64,000 nucleotides of DNA from Cupriavidus taiwanensis LMG 19424 (GCF_000069785.1 NC_010530.1:428001-492000), one strand, 5' to 3'. Shown: positions 34,757 to 43,781, numbered from the stretch's first letter. Program-made: numbers and translations. Notes: generated by a model from the letters alone, not told the origin.

Positions 34757-36142
34757 ATGAACGCTTGCGCCCACGCCCTGCGGTTGCTGGAACAGGAGGT
34801 GCTCGGCATCCGCGCCCGCCTGGACGCGCAGCTGCCCTATGCGCTGCAGATGCCGATGGTCCCTGCCGCCAATATCAGCGACGAGGCCATGGGCGCCATC
34901 GAGCGGCACATGCAGGCGGCGCGGCACCAGCTGCGGCGGCGCATTGCGCGCTTCCTCGGCGCCTTGCGCGCAGCGCCGCCCGAGCCTGCCGCGGTGGCCC
35001 GCGCGCAGCGGCGCTATGCCATGCTCAAGCTGTATTTCCACGCCGCGCTCACGCACTTCGAGATCTTTGCCGAAGTGCTGACGCAGCGCAGCCAGCATGG
35101 CACCGGCGTTTGGCTGTCGGGGCTGGACGTAGCCGCGCGCGACGGGCTGCTGCAGCCTGGCGTGGCGATCGACTTGCCGCAGGTGATCTGCTATGTCGAA
35201 CGCGGCCATGGCGGCGCGATCCGGCGGGCGCGGACGCGCTTGCCCGGTGGCGGGGCCAATCCGGTGGCAGTGATCCGCATGCCGCGCGAGCGCATGGTGG
35301 GCACCGGCCTGGCGGCGTCCCTGTTCCACGAGGTGGGGCACCAGGCGGCCGCGCTGCTGGACCTGGCCAACGCGTACCGCCGCGCCGCCGCCAACGGCGA
35401 CGGCCAGCAAGGGCTACGGCTGGTGTCAGGCGGTGTCGGCGCGACGCCTGCATCGGCCGTGCTGCCGCAGGTCTGGCGCGCCTGGGAGCGCTGGATCAGC
35501 GAGATCGTTGCCGACCTGTGGGCGGTGTCGCGGGTCGGCATCACCGCCACATGCGGGCTGATGAGCGTGGTGAGCCTGCCGCGCGCCTTCGTGCTGCGCA
35601 TCAACCTCGACGACCCGCATCCGGCGCCGTGGATCCGCGTGAAGCTGTCCGTGGCGATGGGGCGGGCGTTGTATCCGCACCCGCAATGGGATGCGCTCGA
35701 GCAGGTGTGGGAGCGGCTCTACCCGCGCTGGCAGATGAGCGCCGCGCAACGGCGCGCGTTCGCGCAGCTCGACCAGTCGATGCCGGCGTTCGTGGCCAGG
35801 CTGCTGGCGTTGCGGGCGCCGCGACTGGGCGGGCGCACGCTGGGCCAGGCGCTGCGGCTGCCCGGCCGCGATCCCGCCAACCTGTTGCGGCTCTGGCGCC
35901 TGGTGCGGTCGCGCCCGCACCAATACCTGGCCGATACCCCGACGCTGGCGTTCGCGGTGCTGGGCCAGGCCCGCTACAGCGGCCTGCTGGCGCCCGACGT
36001 CGAATTGCGGACCATCTCGGCCTTGCTGCAGCGCTGGGCACTGGCCGGCTACCTGCCATGGAGCGCCGGCAGCACGCAGCTGAGCGAGGCGCTGAACCAG
36101 CGACGGCAGCCGGTGCGCATGCCGGTCGCGGCCAACGCGTGA
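34757..36142 (+). CDS. Putative HExxH zinc metallopeptidase, unknown family
   Basis: A 461-residue protein. HEVGH at residues 191-195 gives the two His ligands and catalytic Glu of a zincin, and SEIVADLW at 248-255 supplies a Glu (E249) at the place of the third ligand in gluzincins, with Asp four residues on as in many E-x3-D families. The rest is alpha-helical and basic, without signal peptide or membrane segment. I do not recognise a named family. It begins 52 nt after the Glu/Phe-rich gene and ends 19 nt before the 686-residue gene. Processing of the first gene's product is a natural guess, not shown. Confidence 0.75.
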   Translation: MNACAHALRLLEQEVLGIRARLDAQLPYALQMPMVPAANISDEAMGAIERHMQAARHQLRRRIARFLGALRAAPPEPAAVARAQRRYAMLKLYFHAALTHFEIFAEVLTQRSQHGTGVWLSGLDVAARDGLLQPGVAIDLPQVICYVERGHGGAIRRARTRLPGGGANPVAVIRMPRERMVGTGLAASLFHEVGHQAAALLDLANAYRRAAANGDGQQGLRLVSGGVGATPASAVLPQVWRAWERWISEIVADLWAVSRVGITATCGLMSVVSLPRAFVLRINLDDPHPAPWIRVKLSVAMGRALYPHPQWDALEQVWERLYPRWQMSAAQRRAFAQLDQSMPAFVARLLALRAPRLGGRTLGQALRLPGRDPANLLRLWRLVRSRPHQYLADTPTLAFAVLGQARYSGLLAPDVELRTISALLQRWALAGYLPWSAGSTQLSEALNQRRQPVRMPVAANA

Positions 36143-36161
36143 TTTGCTGAAGGAGAACGTG

Positions 36162-38222
36162 ATGAACACGAGCACGGAGTTGGGTCGCGTGGAGTACGCG
36201 CTGGTGCCGACGGGCAACACCGACGGCGACTGGCACTATGACTTCACCAAGCTGACCGAAGGGCAGAAATACCTGAAGCTGCTGGTGTACGCCCGCGAAG
36301 GCGAGCCGCGCGAGATGGAGCAGCTGCGCCTCAAGCCTGGCAGCGAGGCCCGGCTGGAGATCCGCGTCGGGCCCTCGGAGGCCTGGAGCGCCAGGGAAGA
36401 GGGGCTGCCCGCGGCCCTCGCGGAGGTGGCGCGCACCATGCGCAAGCTCGCGGGGCTGGGCATTCCGGAGGATATGCTGTTCGCCGCCGCGGCGGAGCTG
36501 GGCGCCCGGCGCGCGGTCACCGTGGCAGGCCGGCTGAAGGCACCCCCGCACCCAGACACTGGCGAGGACGCCGAGCCGCAGGGCGACGATACGAGCGGCG
36601 CCGAGGTCGACCCCATCTTGGCGCGTTCCGGTCCGGTGGGGGTGAAGGACTACCGCGAGCCGGCGATCAGCCTCAAGCGCACCTCGCGCGACCTGACGGG
36701 GGACTGGGCGCTGTGGCTGCTGATCAAGCGCAACGCCGACATGCTGAGCTGGGCGAACTACGCGCGCCAGGTGGACCTGCTGTTCTTTGGCACCAGCCCG
36801 CTCCCCGCCCGCGCTGGCGCACCCGGCGGCCCGGCGCTGTACGACGAAGCCGCGCGGCTGAGCCGGCGCCGCTTCCTGCCGTTCTCGGACACCGATGCCT
36901 ACCGCGCGCTGAAGGTGGCCACCGAGGCCTTCGTGGTGACATGGGGCGCCGTGGTGCCGTCCCCGCACGACAGCGGCGCCATCGCCAGGCTGCTGCGGAC
37001 CGATGAAGCGGCGATCCGGCTGGCCAACGAACGGCTCGGCTTGCGGCTGGAGCTGGCACAGGTAGAGGACATCGCCAGCCAGTATTTCGGCAAGAACGGG
37101 TCGCCCACGCTGCCCTACCTGGAGCGCGTGGTGCAGGGCCTGCAGGGCACCGAGGCCGGGCGCACCGTCGACGGCATGCGCGAGTCCTTCGCGCGTTCCG
37201 GTGCCACCGAACCCGCCACGCATCCCGCCACGCATGCGGCCGAGCCGCTGTCGAACTCGCGCGAACTGGTGCCGCGCGACGACGGCCCGTGCGGCGACGG
37301 CTGCCTGTGGCTGCAGCACTGGAACAACGACATCTCGGCCAAGCTGAGCGCGCCGCCGCTGATCGAACTGATCTGGAGCTACTGGATGGAGGAATTGCAG
37401 CTGGTGCAGACCATGAACGCGATCTCGCGCCGCTTCCAGAATCTCTCCGGCGGACCCGGCGATCCGCTCAACCAGCTCGAGCTGGACCCGCTGCGGCCGG
37501 TGAGCAACATCATCTGGGGCTGGGTACAGGATGAACAGCATCGGCTGCCGATCGAGCGGCGCGCGGCCGAGTACCTGCACGAGTATGGCTTCCGGCTGTT
37601 CGGGCGCGCGGTGCCGCGCATCCAGCCGGCCGACAGCCGCAGCAAGTTCCTGGGCGCGTTCCATACGCTGCTGAACCTGTGCGTGCCGTTCTTCCGGCAG
37701 GCAGACGATACGACGGTGGTGCCGGACGGCTTCCCGCTGCTGAACGCGCTGCGCGAGGTGCACCTGATCCTCTCGGAAGGGGCGCACAACCAGTTTGGCG
37801 ACCTGCCGACCACCTCGCGCATCGAGATGATGATGCAGCAGTGGATCCTGGCGCGGCCGGAGTTCCGCGAGTTCCTGCCGCGGCGCTCGATGATCGCTTA
37901 TCCCGAGCCATGGATGCACTCGGTGGAAAGCATGCGCAAGCTGCAGGGGTGGGGCGATACCAATACCTACCAGTTCTGGCAGCTGGCCACCACCGGCGAG
38001 CAGATCGTGTCATCGATCCGCTGGAGCGACTGGAATTCGGTCACCGATCCGGCCAACGCGGCGAACTGGGCGGCGTACTTCCGCCCCGAGATCCAGACCT
38101 ATATCCATTCGTACCGGGCCGTCACGGGGGTGGACATCGGTGCGGAACCGGTCGATGTGCAGGTGCCGGGCATGCACTTGCTGCGTCGGCTGCAGGAGCA
38201 CCGCAGCGCGCGGGTGGCATGA
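36162..38222 (+). CDS. 686-residue protein of unknown function
   Basis: A large soluble-looking protein with AAGGAG just before the ATG at 36162. Residues ~1-75 are beta-rich. A proline/acid-rich linker lies near 130-155 (DTGEDAEPQGDDT). The remaining 500 residues are helical and aromatic, with many Trp and Tyr (WNNDIS; IWSYWMEELQLVQTMN; WSDWNSVTDPANAANWAAYF). It has a Cys pair, GPCGDGC, near 375. No signal peptide, membrane helix or known catalytic motif is visible to me. It is the largest gene of the sigma-54 operon and could be a scaffold or an enzyme of a new family. Confidence 0.72.
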   Translation: MNTSTELGRVEYALVPTGNTDGDWHYDFTKLTEGQKYLKLLVYAREGEPREMEQLRLKPGSEARLEIRVGPSEAWSAREEGLPAALAEVARTMRKLAGLGIPEDMLFAAAAELGARRAVTVAGRLKAPPHPDTGEDAEPQGDDTSGAEVDPILARSGPVGVKDYREPAISLKRTSRDLTGDWALWLLIKRNADMLSWANYARQVDLLFFGTSPLPARAGAPGGPALYDEAARLSRRRFLPFSDTDAYRALKVATEAFVVTWGAVVPSPHDSGAIARLLRTDEAAIRLANERLGLRLELAQVEDIASQYFGKNGSPTLPYLERVVQGLQGTEAGRTVDGMRESFARSGATEPATHPATHAAEPLSNSRELVPRDDGPCGDGCLWLQHWNNDISAKLSAPPLIELIWSYWMEELQLVQTMNAISRRFQNLSGGPGDPLNQLELDPLRPVSNIIWGWVQDEQHRLPIERRAAEYLHEYGFRLFGRAVPRIQPADSRSKFLGAFHTLLNLCVPFFRQADDTTVVPDGFPLLNALREVHLILSEGAHNQFGDLPTTSRIEMMMQQWILARPEFREFLPRRSMIAYPEPWMHSVESMRKLQGWGDTNTYQFWQLATTGEQIVSSIRWSDWNSVTDPANAANWAAYFRPEIQTYIHSYRAVTGVDIGAEPVDVQVPGMHLLRRLQEHRSARVA

Positions 38223-38305
38223 CAGGGCCGCGGTGGGGGGCGGTGCGGCCGGCGCTCCACCGTGGCAGGGCGAGGACGGCAAGGCAAGCGGAGAGGCAGG
38301 CGGCC

Positions 38306-39445
38306 ATGATCGATTTCGCGTCGGCGCTCTACCTGGGCATGGCGCATCCCGCCGCGCAGCTGGGCAGCTATGCGGCCCTCACCACCGGCACGCCCGCCGC
38401 GCTGGCGGTGTCGCCGCTGGCAGGCACGCTGGCGGCGCAGGCGGCGGCGCTGCAGGGTTGCGAGGCAGGGCTGGCCGGGCCGTCGACGCTGCACCTGTCG
38501 CTCGACCTGTTCGACCGGCTCGGGCGCACGCACGCGCTGGTGGCCGACGACACGCTCTATCCGGTCATGCGCTGGGGACTGGAGCGCGTGCGCGGGCTCG
38601 GGGCCGCGGTCACGCTGTTCCGGCATGCCGATCTGGCCGATCTCGCGCGGCGCTTGCGCCAGGGCACCGGCACCCGTCCGCCCGCGATCGTGACCGACGG
38701 CACGCGCCGCGAAGGGGCGCCGGTGGCGCTGCACCGCTATCTCGCGCTGGTGCGCGAGCGTGGCGGCCTGGTGGTGGTCGACCACACGCAACTGCTGGGA
38801 CTGGCTGGCGCGCAACCCGGCCCGGGGCGTCCGTGGGGCAGCGGCGGGGGCGGGCTGCTGCGCTTCGCGGGCCTGGCGCCCGCCGAGCCGGTGGTGCTGC
38901 TGGCGTCGTGGGCCAAGGCCTTTGGCGCGCCGCTGGCCACGCTGTGCGGTCCCGCGGCGCTGGTGGGCGAGATCGCCCGCGACGGCCCGACCCAGGCGCA
39001 TTGCAGCGCTGCCTCGCAGGCCGCGCTGCTGGCCGGGCTGAACGCAATGGCGCGCAACCGCCGCGATGGCGACGCGCTGCGGGCGGCCTTGCTCGAGCGG
39101 GTCCGGCGCCTGCGGCGCGGTTTGCGCTGGCTGGCGCAGCACCGCTTGCCGGACCTGCAGGTCAGCGTGCCGCTGCACCCCATGCAGCAATTGCGGCTGG
39201 GGTCGGCCGAGCGCACCCGTGCGCTGCACGCCGGTCTGCGCGCGGCGGGCTTCCGCACGGCGCTGCTGCGCCAGGCCGAAGGCCGCTGTGCCGTGGCGGT
39301 GGTGGTGCGCGCCAGCCATGCGACGCATGAGATTGACGGCCTGCTGCAGGCGCTTGCCTTGCTGGCGGGCCAGCCGGCCGTGCCGCGCGGGCGTGCGCCG
39401 CCGGCCTATCGGGAGAGCCTCCATGTTCAAGACTGCGGAAGGTGA
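38306..39445 (+). CDS. PLP-dependent fold-type I protein (aminotransferase/AONS-like)
   Basis: A 379-residue protein with the features of fold-type I pyridoxal-phosphate enzymes. The Asp that holds the pyridine nitrogen lies in VVVDHTQLLGLAG (D159-H160), as in 2-amino-3-ketobutyrate ligase and 8-amino-7-oxononanoate synthase. The Schiff-base Lys is K204 in SWAKAFGAPLA. The N-terminus is short for the family, and the segment LFDRLGRTHALVADDTLYP is the cofactor-domain entry. The substrate is unknown. It starts 83 nt after the 686-residue gene, and its end overlaps the GIY-YIG-like gene by 23 nt. Confidence 0.78.
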   Translation: MIDFASALYLGMAHPAAQLGSYAALTTGTPAALAVSPLAGTLAAQAAALQGCEAGLAGPSTLHLSLDLFDRLGRTHALVADDTLYPVMRWGLERVRGLGAAVTLFRHADLADLARRLRQGTGTRPPAIVTDGTRREGAPVALHRYLALVRERGGLVVVDHTQLLGLAGAQPGPGRPWGSGGGGLLRFAGLAPAEPVVLLASWAKAFGAPLATLCGPAALVGEIARDGPTQAHCSAASQAALLAGLNAMARNRRDGDALRAALLERVRRLRRGLRWLAQHRLPDLQVSVPLHPMQQLRLGSAERTRALHAGLRAAGFRTALLRQAEGRCAVAVVVRASHATHEIDGLLQALALLAGQPAVPRGRAPPAYRESLHVQDCGR

Positions 39446-40235
39446 AACACTGGAACTGGCGCCGTGGCGCATGCGCCGGCTGCTGCGGCTGTTGGCGGAG
39501 GTGCGGCGTTATCCGGCCGGCACGCCGCCGCAGGCATTGCTGACCGACCTGCGCCAGCTGGTAGCGCGCGCACGGCGCACCGGCACGCCCTCGCGCCGCG
39601 GCACGGCGCGGTATGAGAGCCGTCTGGACAGTGGCGGCGCGTGCTGCCGCGCCTGCCTGCTGGCACGGCGGCAGGCGGGGCGGCTGTCGCTGGTGGGGCT
39701 TAGCCTGGACCGGTGGCGCGCGCCGCCGAGCCGGTACGAAGGCGCGGCCGCGCTCGCGGAACTGGCATTCGAGTCCGCGCCCAGATCGGCCGATGTGACG
39801 CTGCAATGGCGGCGCTGGCCGAACCTGGACGCGGCCGCGCGCGGCACGCGGGGCGCTGGCGTCTACCTGTTCCAGCGCGGCGCGACGCCGGTCTATGTCG
39901 GCACGGCGGCCAGCCTGCCGGCGCGGCTAGGCGTGCATGGCTGGTATCACGCGCGCCAAGGCAGCGCCCGCGCCGGTGCCGCGTGCCATTGCGCGCCGCC
40001 GCTCACGGTCTGGACCGCCAACGTGGCCAGCGCCGGCGAGCGGGCCGCGGTCGAGCACGCCATCGTGCGCACCCTTGCCAACAAGGGCTTCGCGCTGGCC
40101 AATGACAAGCTGCGCGGCACGGTCACCGTCGGCACCGGCCTGTCGATCCGCAACCTGGTCCCGTCCGGCATCCTGACCGGCGCCGCCAACGACTTGCGCT
40201 ACGGCCCGGGCCAGCGCTTCGAGCTGTCGCGATGA
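39423..40235 (+). CDS. GIY-YIG-like domain protein
   Basis: A 270-residue protein. The N-terminal 140 residues are basic and helical with a Cys cluster (GACCRAC). The C-terminal half carries a GIY-YIG-type core: GVY at 146-148, VYVG at 157-160, Arg168 in ARLG, a candidate catalytic Glu in AGERAAVEHAI (E206 or E211) and Asn in LANKGFALANDK. These nucleases cut DNA or RNA, and some members act on other substrates. Its start lies inside the PLP gene, and it shares an ATGA with the amidohydrolase gene, so translation is coupled. A nuclease in this operon is unexpected. Confidence 0.7.
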   Translation: MFKTAEGETLELAPWRMRRLLRLLAEVRRYPAGTPPQALLTDLRQLVARARRTGTPSRRGTARYESRLDSGGACCRACLLARRQAGRLSLVGLSLDRWRAPPSRYEGAAALAELAFESAPRSADVTLQWRRWPNLDAAARGTRGAGVYLFQRGATPVYVGTAASLPARLGVHGWYHARQGSARAGAACHCAPPLTVWTANVASAGERAAVEHAIVRTLANKGFALANDKLRGTVTVGTGLSIRNLVPSGILTGAANDLRYGPGQRFELSR

Positions 40236-41065
40236 TCGTCGATTTCCATGTCCATGCCGGGCAGGGCGATGGCATGACCGGCCCGTGGGACACCACCGCG
40301 CCGCTGGCCGACTATGTCCGGCGCGCGCGCCAGGCCGGCATCGGGCGCTCGGTGCTGCTGCCCGTGTTCCAGTCGGACTACGTGCGCGGCAACCGCGACG
40401 TGGCGGCGCTGGCGCGGGCCGATCCCGGGCGCTTTACCGGCTTTGCCATGATCCATGCCGAACGCGACCGGGCACGCACGCACCGCATGATCGAGGAAGC
40501 CGTATTGCGGCTGGGCCTGCGCGGCATCAAGGTGCATCGGCACGATGCCCCGATCCACCGGCAGGTCTGCGATGCCGCGCGCCACTGGCGGCTGCCGGTG
40601 CTGTACGACCCCGGCGGCGAGACCGGCGCGCTGCGACTGCTGGCCCAGACGCATCCCGATGTGGCGTTCGTGTTCGCGCACCTGGGCAGTTTTGCCGACG
40701 ACTGGGCGGCGCAGCGGCAAGTGGTGGACCTGATCGCGCGCTATCCCAATCTGTTTGCCGATACCTCGGGCGTGCGGCGTTTCGACGTGCTGGAGGAAGC
40801 GTTCCGGCGCGCCGGCCCCGGCAAGCTGCTGTTCGGTTCCGATGGCCCGTGGCTGCACCCCGGCCTGGAGCTGGCCAAGCTGCGCGCGCTGCGTCCCGCG
40901 CCCGAGGCATTCGCGCGCATGGCAGGCGGCAATGCGTTGCGCCTGCTGGCGCGGGTAGCGTCGCCGCCGCCAACGCCCATCGGAAAGGATGCGCGCATCG
41001 GCCAGCGCATCACGCCGACGGCGCGGGCCGCACCTGCCGCCGCAACTGCAGCGCCCGCGGCGTGA
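40232..41065 (+). CDS. Amidohydrolase_2-type metal-dependent hydrolase
   Basis: A 277-residue TIM-barrel hydrolase. The metal motif DFHVHAG (H6, H8) opens the protein, followed by GIKVHRHD, FAHLGS with the His ligand, and the late Asp in LLFGSDGPW. Related enzymes include decarboxylases and hydrolases of carboxylic substrates. The last ~40 residues (from about PPPTPIGKD) are low-complexity and Ala-rich. The start overlaps the previous gene by 4 nt (ATGA). Its end overlaps by 56 nt the convergent sigma-54 activator gene. Confidence 0.82.
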   Translation: MIVDFHVHAGQGDGMTGPWDTTAPLADYVRRARQAGIGRSVLLPVFQSDYVRGNRDVAALARADPGRFTGFAMIHAERDRARTHRMIEEAVLRLGLRGIKVHRHDAPIHRQVCDAARHWRLPVLYDPGGETGALRLLAQTHPDVAFVFAHLGSFADDWAAQRQVVDLIARYPNLFADTSGVRRFDVLEEAFRRAGPGKLLFGSDGPWLHPGLELAKLRALRPAPEAFARMAGGNALRLLARVASPPPTPIGKDARIGQRITPTARAAPAAATAAPAA

Positions 41066-42374
41066 CCTGCAGCAGCTCCGCCGCGCGGCTGGTGCAGCCG
41101 TGGCGGCTCTCGGCTACCTGCACCGCCATGGACTCGGCGATCTGGCCGATGTGCTTCAGGCCCAGCCCTGCGTCCAGTGCGCCCTCGATGGCATGCCGCA
41201 GCGCTTCCGGCCAGGGGTTGACGATGTTCGCGGCAAGTTCGGTCCGCAGCCCCGGCATGGGGCCGTCGAGCCCGCCCGTGCTGATGACCTGGAAGCCGCG
41301 CTGGCGCTCGGCCAGGCGCGACACCACATTGCGCAGTTCGCGCACATTGCCCGGGTAATCGCGCGTCACCAGGTAATGCATGACCTCCGGCATCACGTGC
41401 GGCAGGCCCGGTCCCGCGCCGGCCACGCTGTCGGCAAGGAAATGCCGCACCAGCAGCGGGATATCCTCGCGGCGCTCGGCCAGCGTGGGTGCGCGCACGG
41501 TCCACTGGGTAATGCGGAAGTACAGGTCGCTGCGAAACCGTCCGGCCTGCACCTCGGCCTCGAGATCGCGGTTGGTGGCGCAAGTCAGCCGGAAATCCGA
41601 CTTGCGCCAGGTATCCTCGCCCACGCGCTTGTACATGCGCTCCTGGATCACACGCAGCAAGCGCGCCTGCAGGGGCAACTGCAGTTCCCCCACTTCATCC
41701 AGGAACAAGGTGCCGCCATCGGCCATCGCGACCGCACCGTCGCGTGCCGTGACGGCATGGGTAAAGGCGCCCCTGGCATGGCCGAACAGCTCGCTGCCCG
41801 ACAGCTCCGGGCTGAGCGTGGTGCAATCCACCACGACGAAGGGCGCGCGATTGCGCTCCGGGTCGAGATCATGGATCAGCCGTGCCAGCAGCTCCTTGCC
41901 GCAGCCGCTTTCGCCCAGCAGCAGGCAGGTGCCGCGGCCATAGCGGCCCACCTGTGCCACCGCGCGCAAGGTGGCGCGCCACGCCGGCGAATCGCCAACG
42001 GCGCGCTCGCGCAACCATGGCGCGTCCAGTACCGCCTCGATCTCGGCCAGGCGGCACAGCCGCGCGGCCAGCTCGGTCAGCAGCGCGTCATGATCCGGCG
42101 CGCAGACGAGGTCGCACAGCGCCGCCGGCCACCACGCCTCGGGGATGCAATGGCAGCGGGTGGCGGCGGTGCATCCGGCGATAAAGGCGTCGGCGCGAGG
42201 CTCGGCGCGCAGCCAGCGCTGCGCCGCCTCGGTGACGCGATTGCCGTCGGCCACCACCAGCACGGCCAGCATGCCGCGCGCGTTCTCATCCAGCGGCAGG
42301 TGGTCGGGCACGCCATGCGCGTGCAAATCGCGCTCGAGCCCGGCACGGTCATCGTGATACAGCACTACGCGCAT
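41010..42374 (-). CDS. Sigma-54-dependent Fis-family activator with GAFTHA loop
   Basis: A 454-residue enhancer-binding protein. Residues ~1-120 form a sensory domain that I do not recognise; the AAA+ domain follows with Walker A GESGCGKE (154-161), Walker B LFLDEVGE (~224-231), the R-finger region and the sensor II stretch YPGNVRELRN. The loop that touches sigma-54, normally GAFTGA, reads GAFTHA at 202-207. The C-terminus has a Fis-type helix-turn-helix (SRAAELLQVTPRALQLRR). It faces the unknown operon, whose promoter looks sigma-54 dependent, so it is the probable activator. Confidence 0.9.
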   Translation of the reverse strand: MRVVLYHDDRAGLERDLHAHGVPDHLPLDENARGMLAVLVVADGNRVTEAAQRWLRAEPRADAFIAGCTAATRCHCIPEAWWPAALCDLVCAPDHDALLTELAARLCRLAEIEAVLDAPWLRERAVGDSPAWRATLRAVAQVGRYGRGTCLLLGESGCGKELLARLIHDLDPERNRAPFVVVDCTTLSPELSGSELFGHARGAFTHAVTARDGAVAMADGGTLFLDEVGELQLPLQARLLRVIQERMYKRVGEDTWRKSDFRLTCATNRDLEAEVQAGRFRSDLYFRITQWTVRAPTLAERREDIPLLVRHFLADSVAGAGPGLPHVMPEVMHYLVTRDYPGNVRELRNVVSRLAERQRGFQVISTGGLDGPMPGLRTELAANIVNPWPEALRHAIEGALDAGLGLKHIGQIAESMAVQVAESRHGCTSRAAELLQVTPRALQLRRQVRPAPSA

Positions 42375-42763
42375 CTTGCCCCCCGCACGAAAGGGAGATC
42401 ATCGGCAGGGGCTGCGGTGCGGGCGCGCGATCTGCGCACGCCCTGCGCCGCCGCGCTGCCGGCCTGTATCAGGCGGCGGGCAGGGGGTGTCGGTAGCGAT
42501 GCGGCCGTCGGCGGCGTGACGCCGTGGACGGGTCGGAGAGGATCGGCAGGCCGGGGCAGACCTGCGCAGGCAACCAGTTGCCGGAGCATCGCCTGCCTGC
42601 GAGGGAAACCTGGTATGGCCGCATGGAAGCCCCCCTTTGTTTTTTGTCTCAGAATACTAGTCAGCGGCGACGGGGCAGGCAATATGAAGTTAATTTAAGA
42701 CTGAGATGCCGCGGCGTTATTGGCGTCGCTGTGCAGACCAGCGTTCGTAACAGGGTGCAACGC
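42375..42763 (-). other. Intergenic region upstream of the activator gene
   Basis: About 390 nt between the activator gene and the end of the LysR gene, both on the minus strand. No supported gene. A good sigma-70 promoter reading towards the activator lies at 42654-42682, leaving a long leader of about 270 nt. Confidence 0.55.
42654..42682 (-). promoter_or_regulatory. Sigma-70 promoter of the activator gene
   Basis: On the minus strand TTGCCT (42682-42677) and TAGTAT (42659-42654) are separated by 17 nt. It points to the sigma-54 activator gene, consistent with an activator that is itself made constitutively. Confidence 0.5.
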
Positions 42764-43648
42764 CTACGGCAATCGCAAATCCCACAACACATCCAGTACG
42801 TGTTGCGTGGAGCGCTCGACGTACCCCGCACGCCAGGCAATGCCGAGCCGTCGCCACAACGCTGGCCGCAGCGGACGCATGACAATGCGACTGTCTGGCA
42901 AGGGCGTAGTGGCCTCATGGGGCAACAGCGCGGCGCCGTAACCTGCTGCCACCAGACTCTTGATCGCGTCGTTGTAGTTCAGATGAATGCGCGCCGCGGG
43001 ATGCTGCCCTCCGGTCGCGAACCATTCCGCCGTCAGGCGCGACAGGCGCGTGGTCGCGTCATTGAGAATGAGCGGCTGGGCGGCGAGCCATTCGGCGGTA
43101 ACGCGAGCGGGGCACCGCCAGTGCGCCGGCACAAAGGCCATCACCGGGTCGCGACGCCAGGGCTTTATCACCAGTCCGGCCACCGGAGGCTGAGGCAGCG
43201 CAACCACCCCGACATCCAGCGTTCCATCCACCAGCCGGGACAGGGTTTCTTCCGAAGTATGCACGGCAATCTGGATGTCGATGGCGGGATGGTGTTCCCG
43301 CAGGACCTCGAGCGCTTGCGGCAGCAGGTGCGCGATCACGCCCGTGGACGCTCCGATACGCGCACGCCCTTCGAGCCCGTCCACCTGGCGTTGAATATCG
43401 TCCAGCGCCTGCTCCGCGTCGGCCAGCAGCCGGCGCGCGCGCTCCACCAGCACCTCGCCGATAGGCGTCGGTCCCACATGTCCGCGCTTGCGAATCAGCA
43501 GTGGAGCCCCAATGCGGTCTTCGAGTTCAGCGATATGAAGGCTGACCGTCGGTGGCGCCAGATGCAAGGCACGCGCCGCATCGGCAAAGGAACCACGGTC
43601 GGTCACCGCGACCAGGGTGCGCAGGCGGTCCAGGCTGATCTCTCGCAT
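42764..43648 (-). CDS. LysR-type transcriptional regulator
   Basis: A 294-residue LysR regulator. The N-terminal helix-turn-helix is typical (LRTLVAVTDRGSFADAARALHLAPPTVSLHIAELEDRIG), followed by the periplasmic-binding-like effector domain (GRARIGASTGVIAHLLP; LVAAGYGAALLPHEA). It is divergent from the argC homologue, with an inverted repeat between, the normal arrangement for a LysR gene and its target. Confidence 0.92.
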   Translation of the reverse strand: MREISLDRLRTLVAVTDRGSFADAARALHLAPPTVSLHIAELEDRIGAPLLIRKRGHVGPTPIGEVLVERARRLLADAEQALDDIQRQVDGLEGRARIGASTGVIAHLLPQALEVLREHHPAIDIQIAVHTSEETLSRLVDGTLDVGVVALPQPPVAGLVIKPWRRDPVMAFVPAHWRCPARVTAEWLAAQPLILNDATTRLSRLTAEWFATGGQHPAARIHLNYNDAIKSLVAAGYGAALLPHEATTPLPDSRIVMRPLRPALWRRLGIAWRAGYVERSTQHVLDVLWDLRLP

Positions 43649-43660
43649 GACGAAATCCAG

Positions 43661-43677
43661 ATTCAGGAAGGCTGAAT
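43661..43677. promoter_or_regulatory. Putative LysR binding site
   Basis: ATTCAG and CTGAAT flank GAAGG. This perfect inverted repeat contains a T-N11-A core and lies just upstream of the LysR gene, in the divergent region shared with the argC homologue. Confidence 0.55.
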
Positions 43678-43781
43678 GTTTGGTTTACGAAATTCAACTT
43701 TCCCTATTCTAGTCGCCCGCGCAACATAGGTGCTCCCCGTTATGCTTGTTCAACCCCAATGTCAGAGGAGGTCAACCACCT

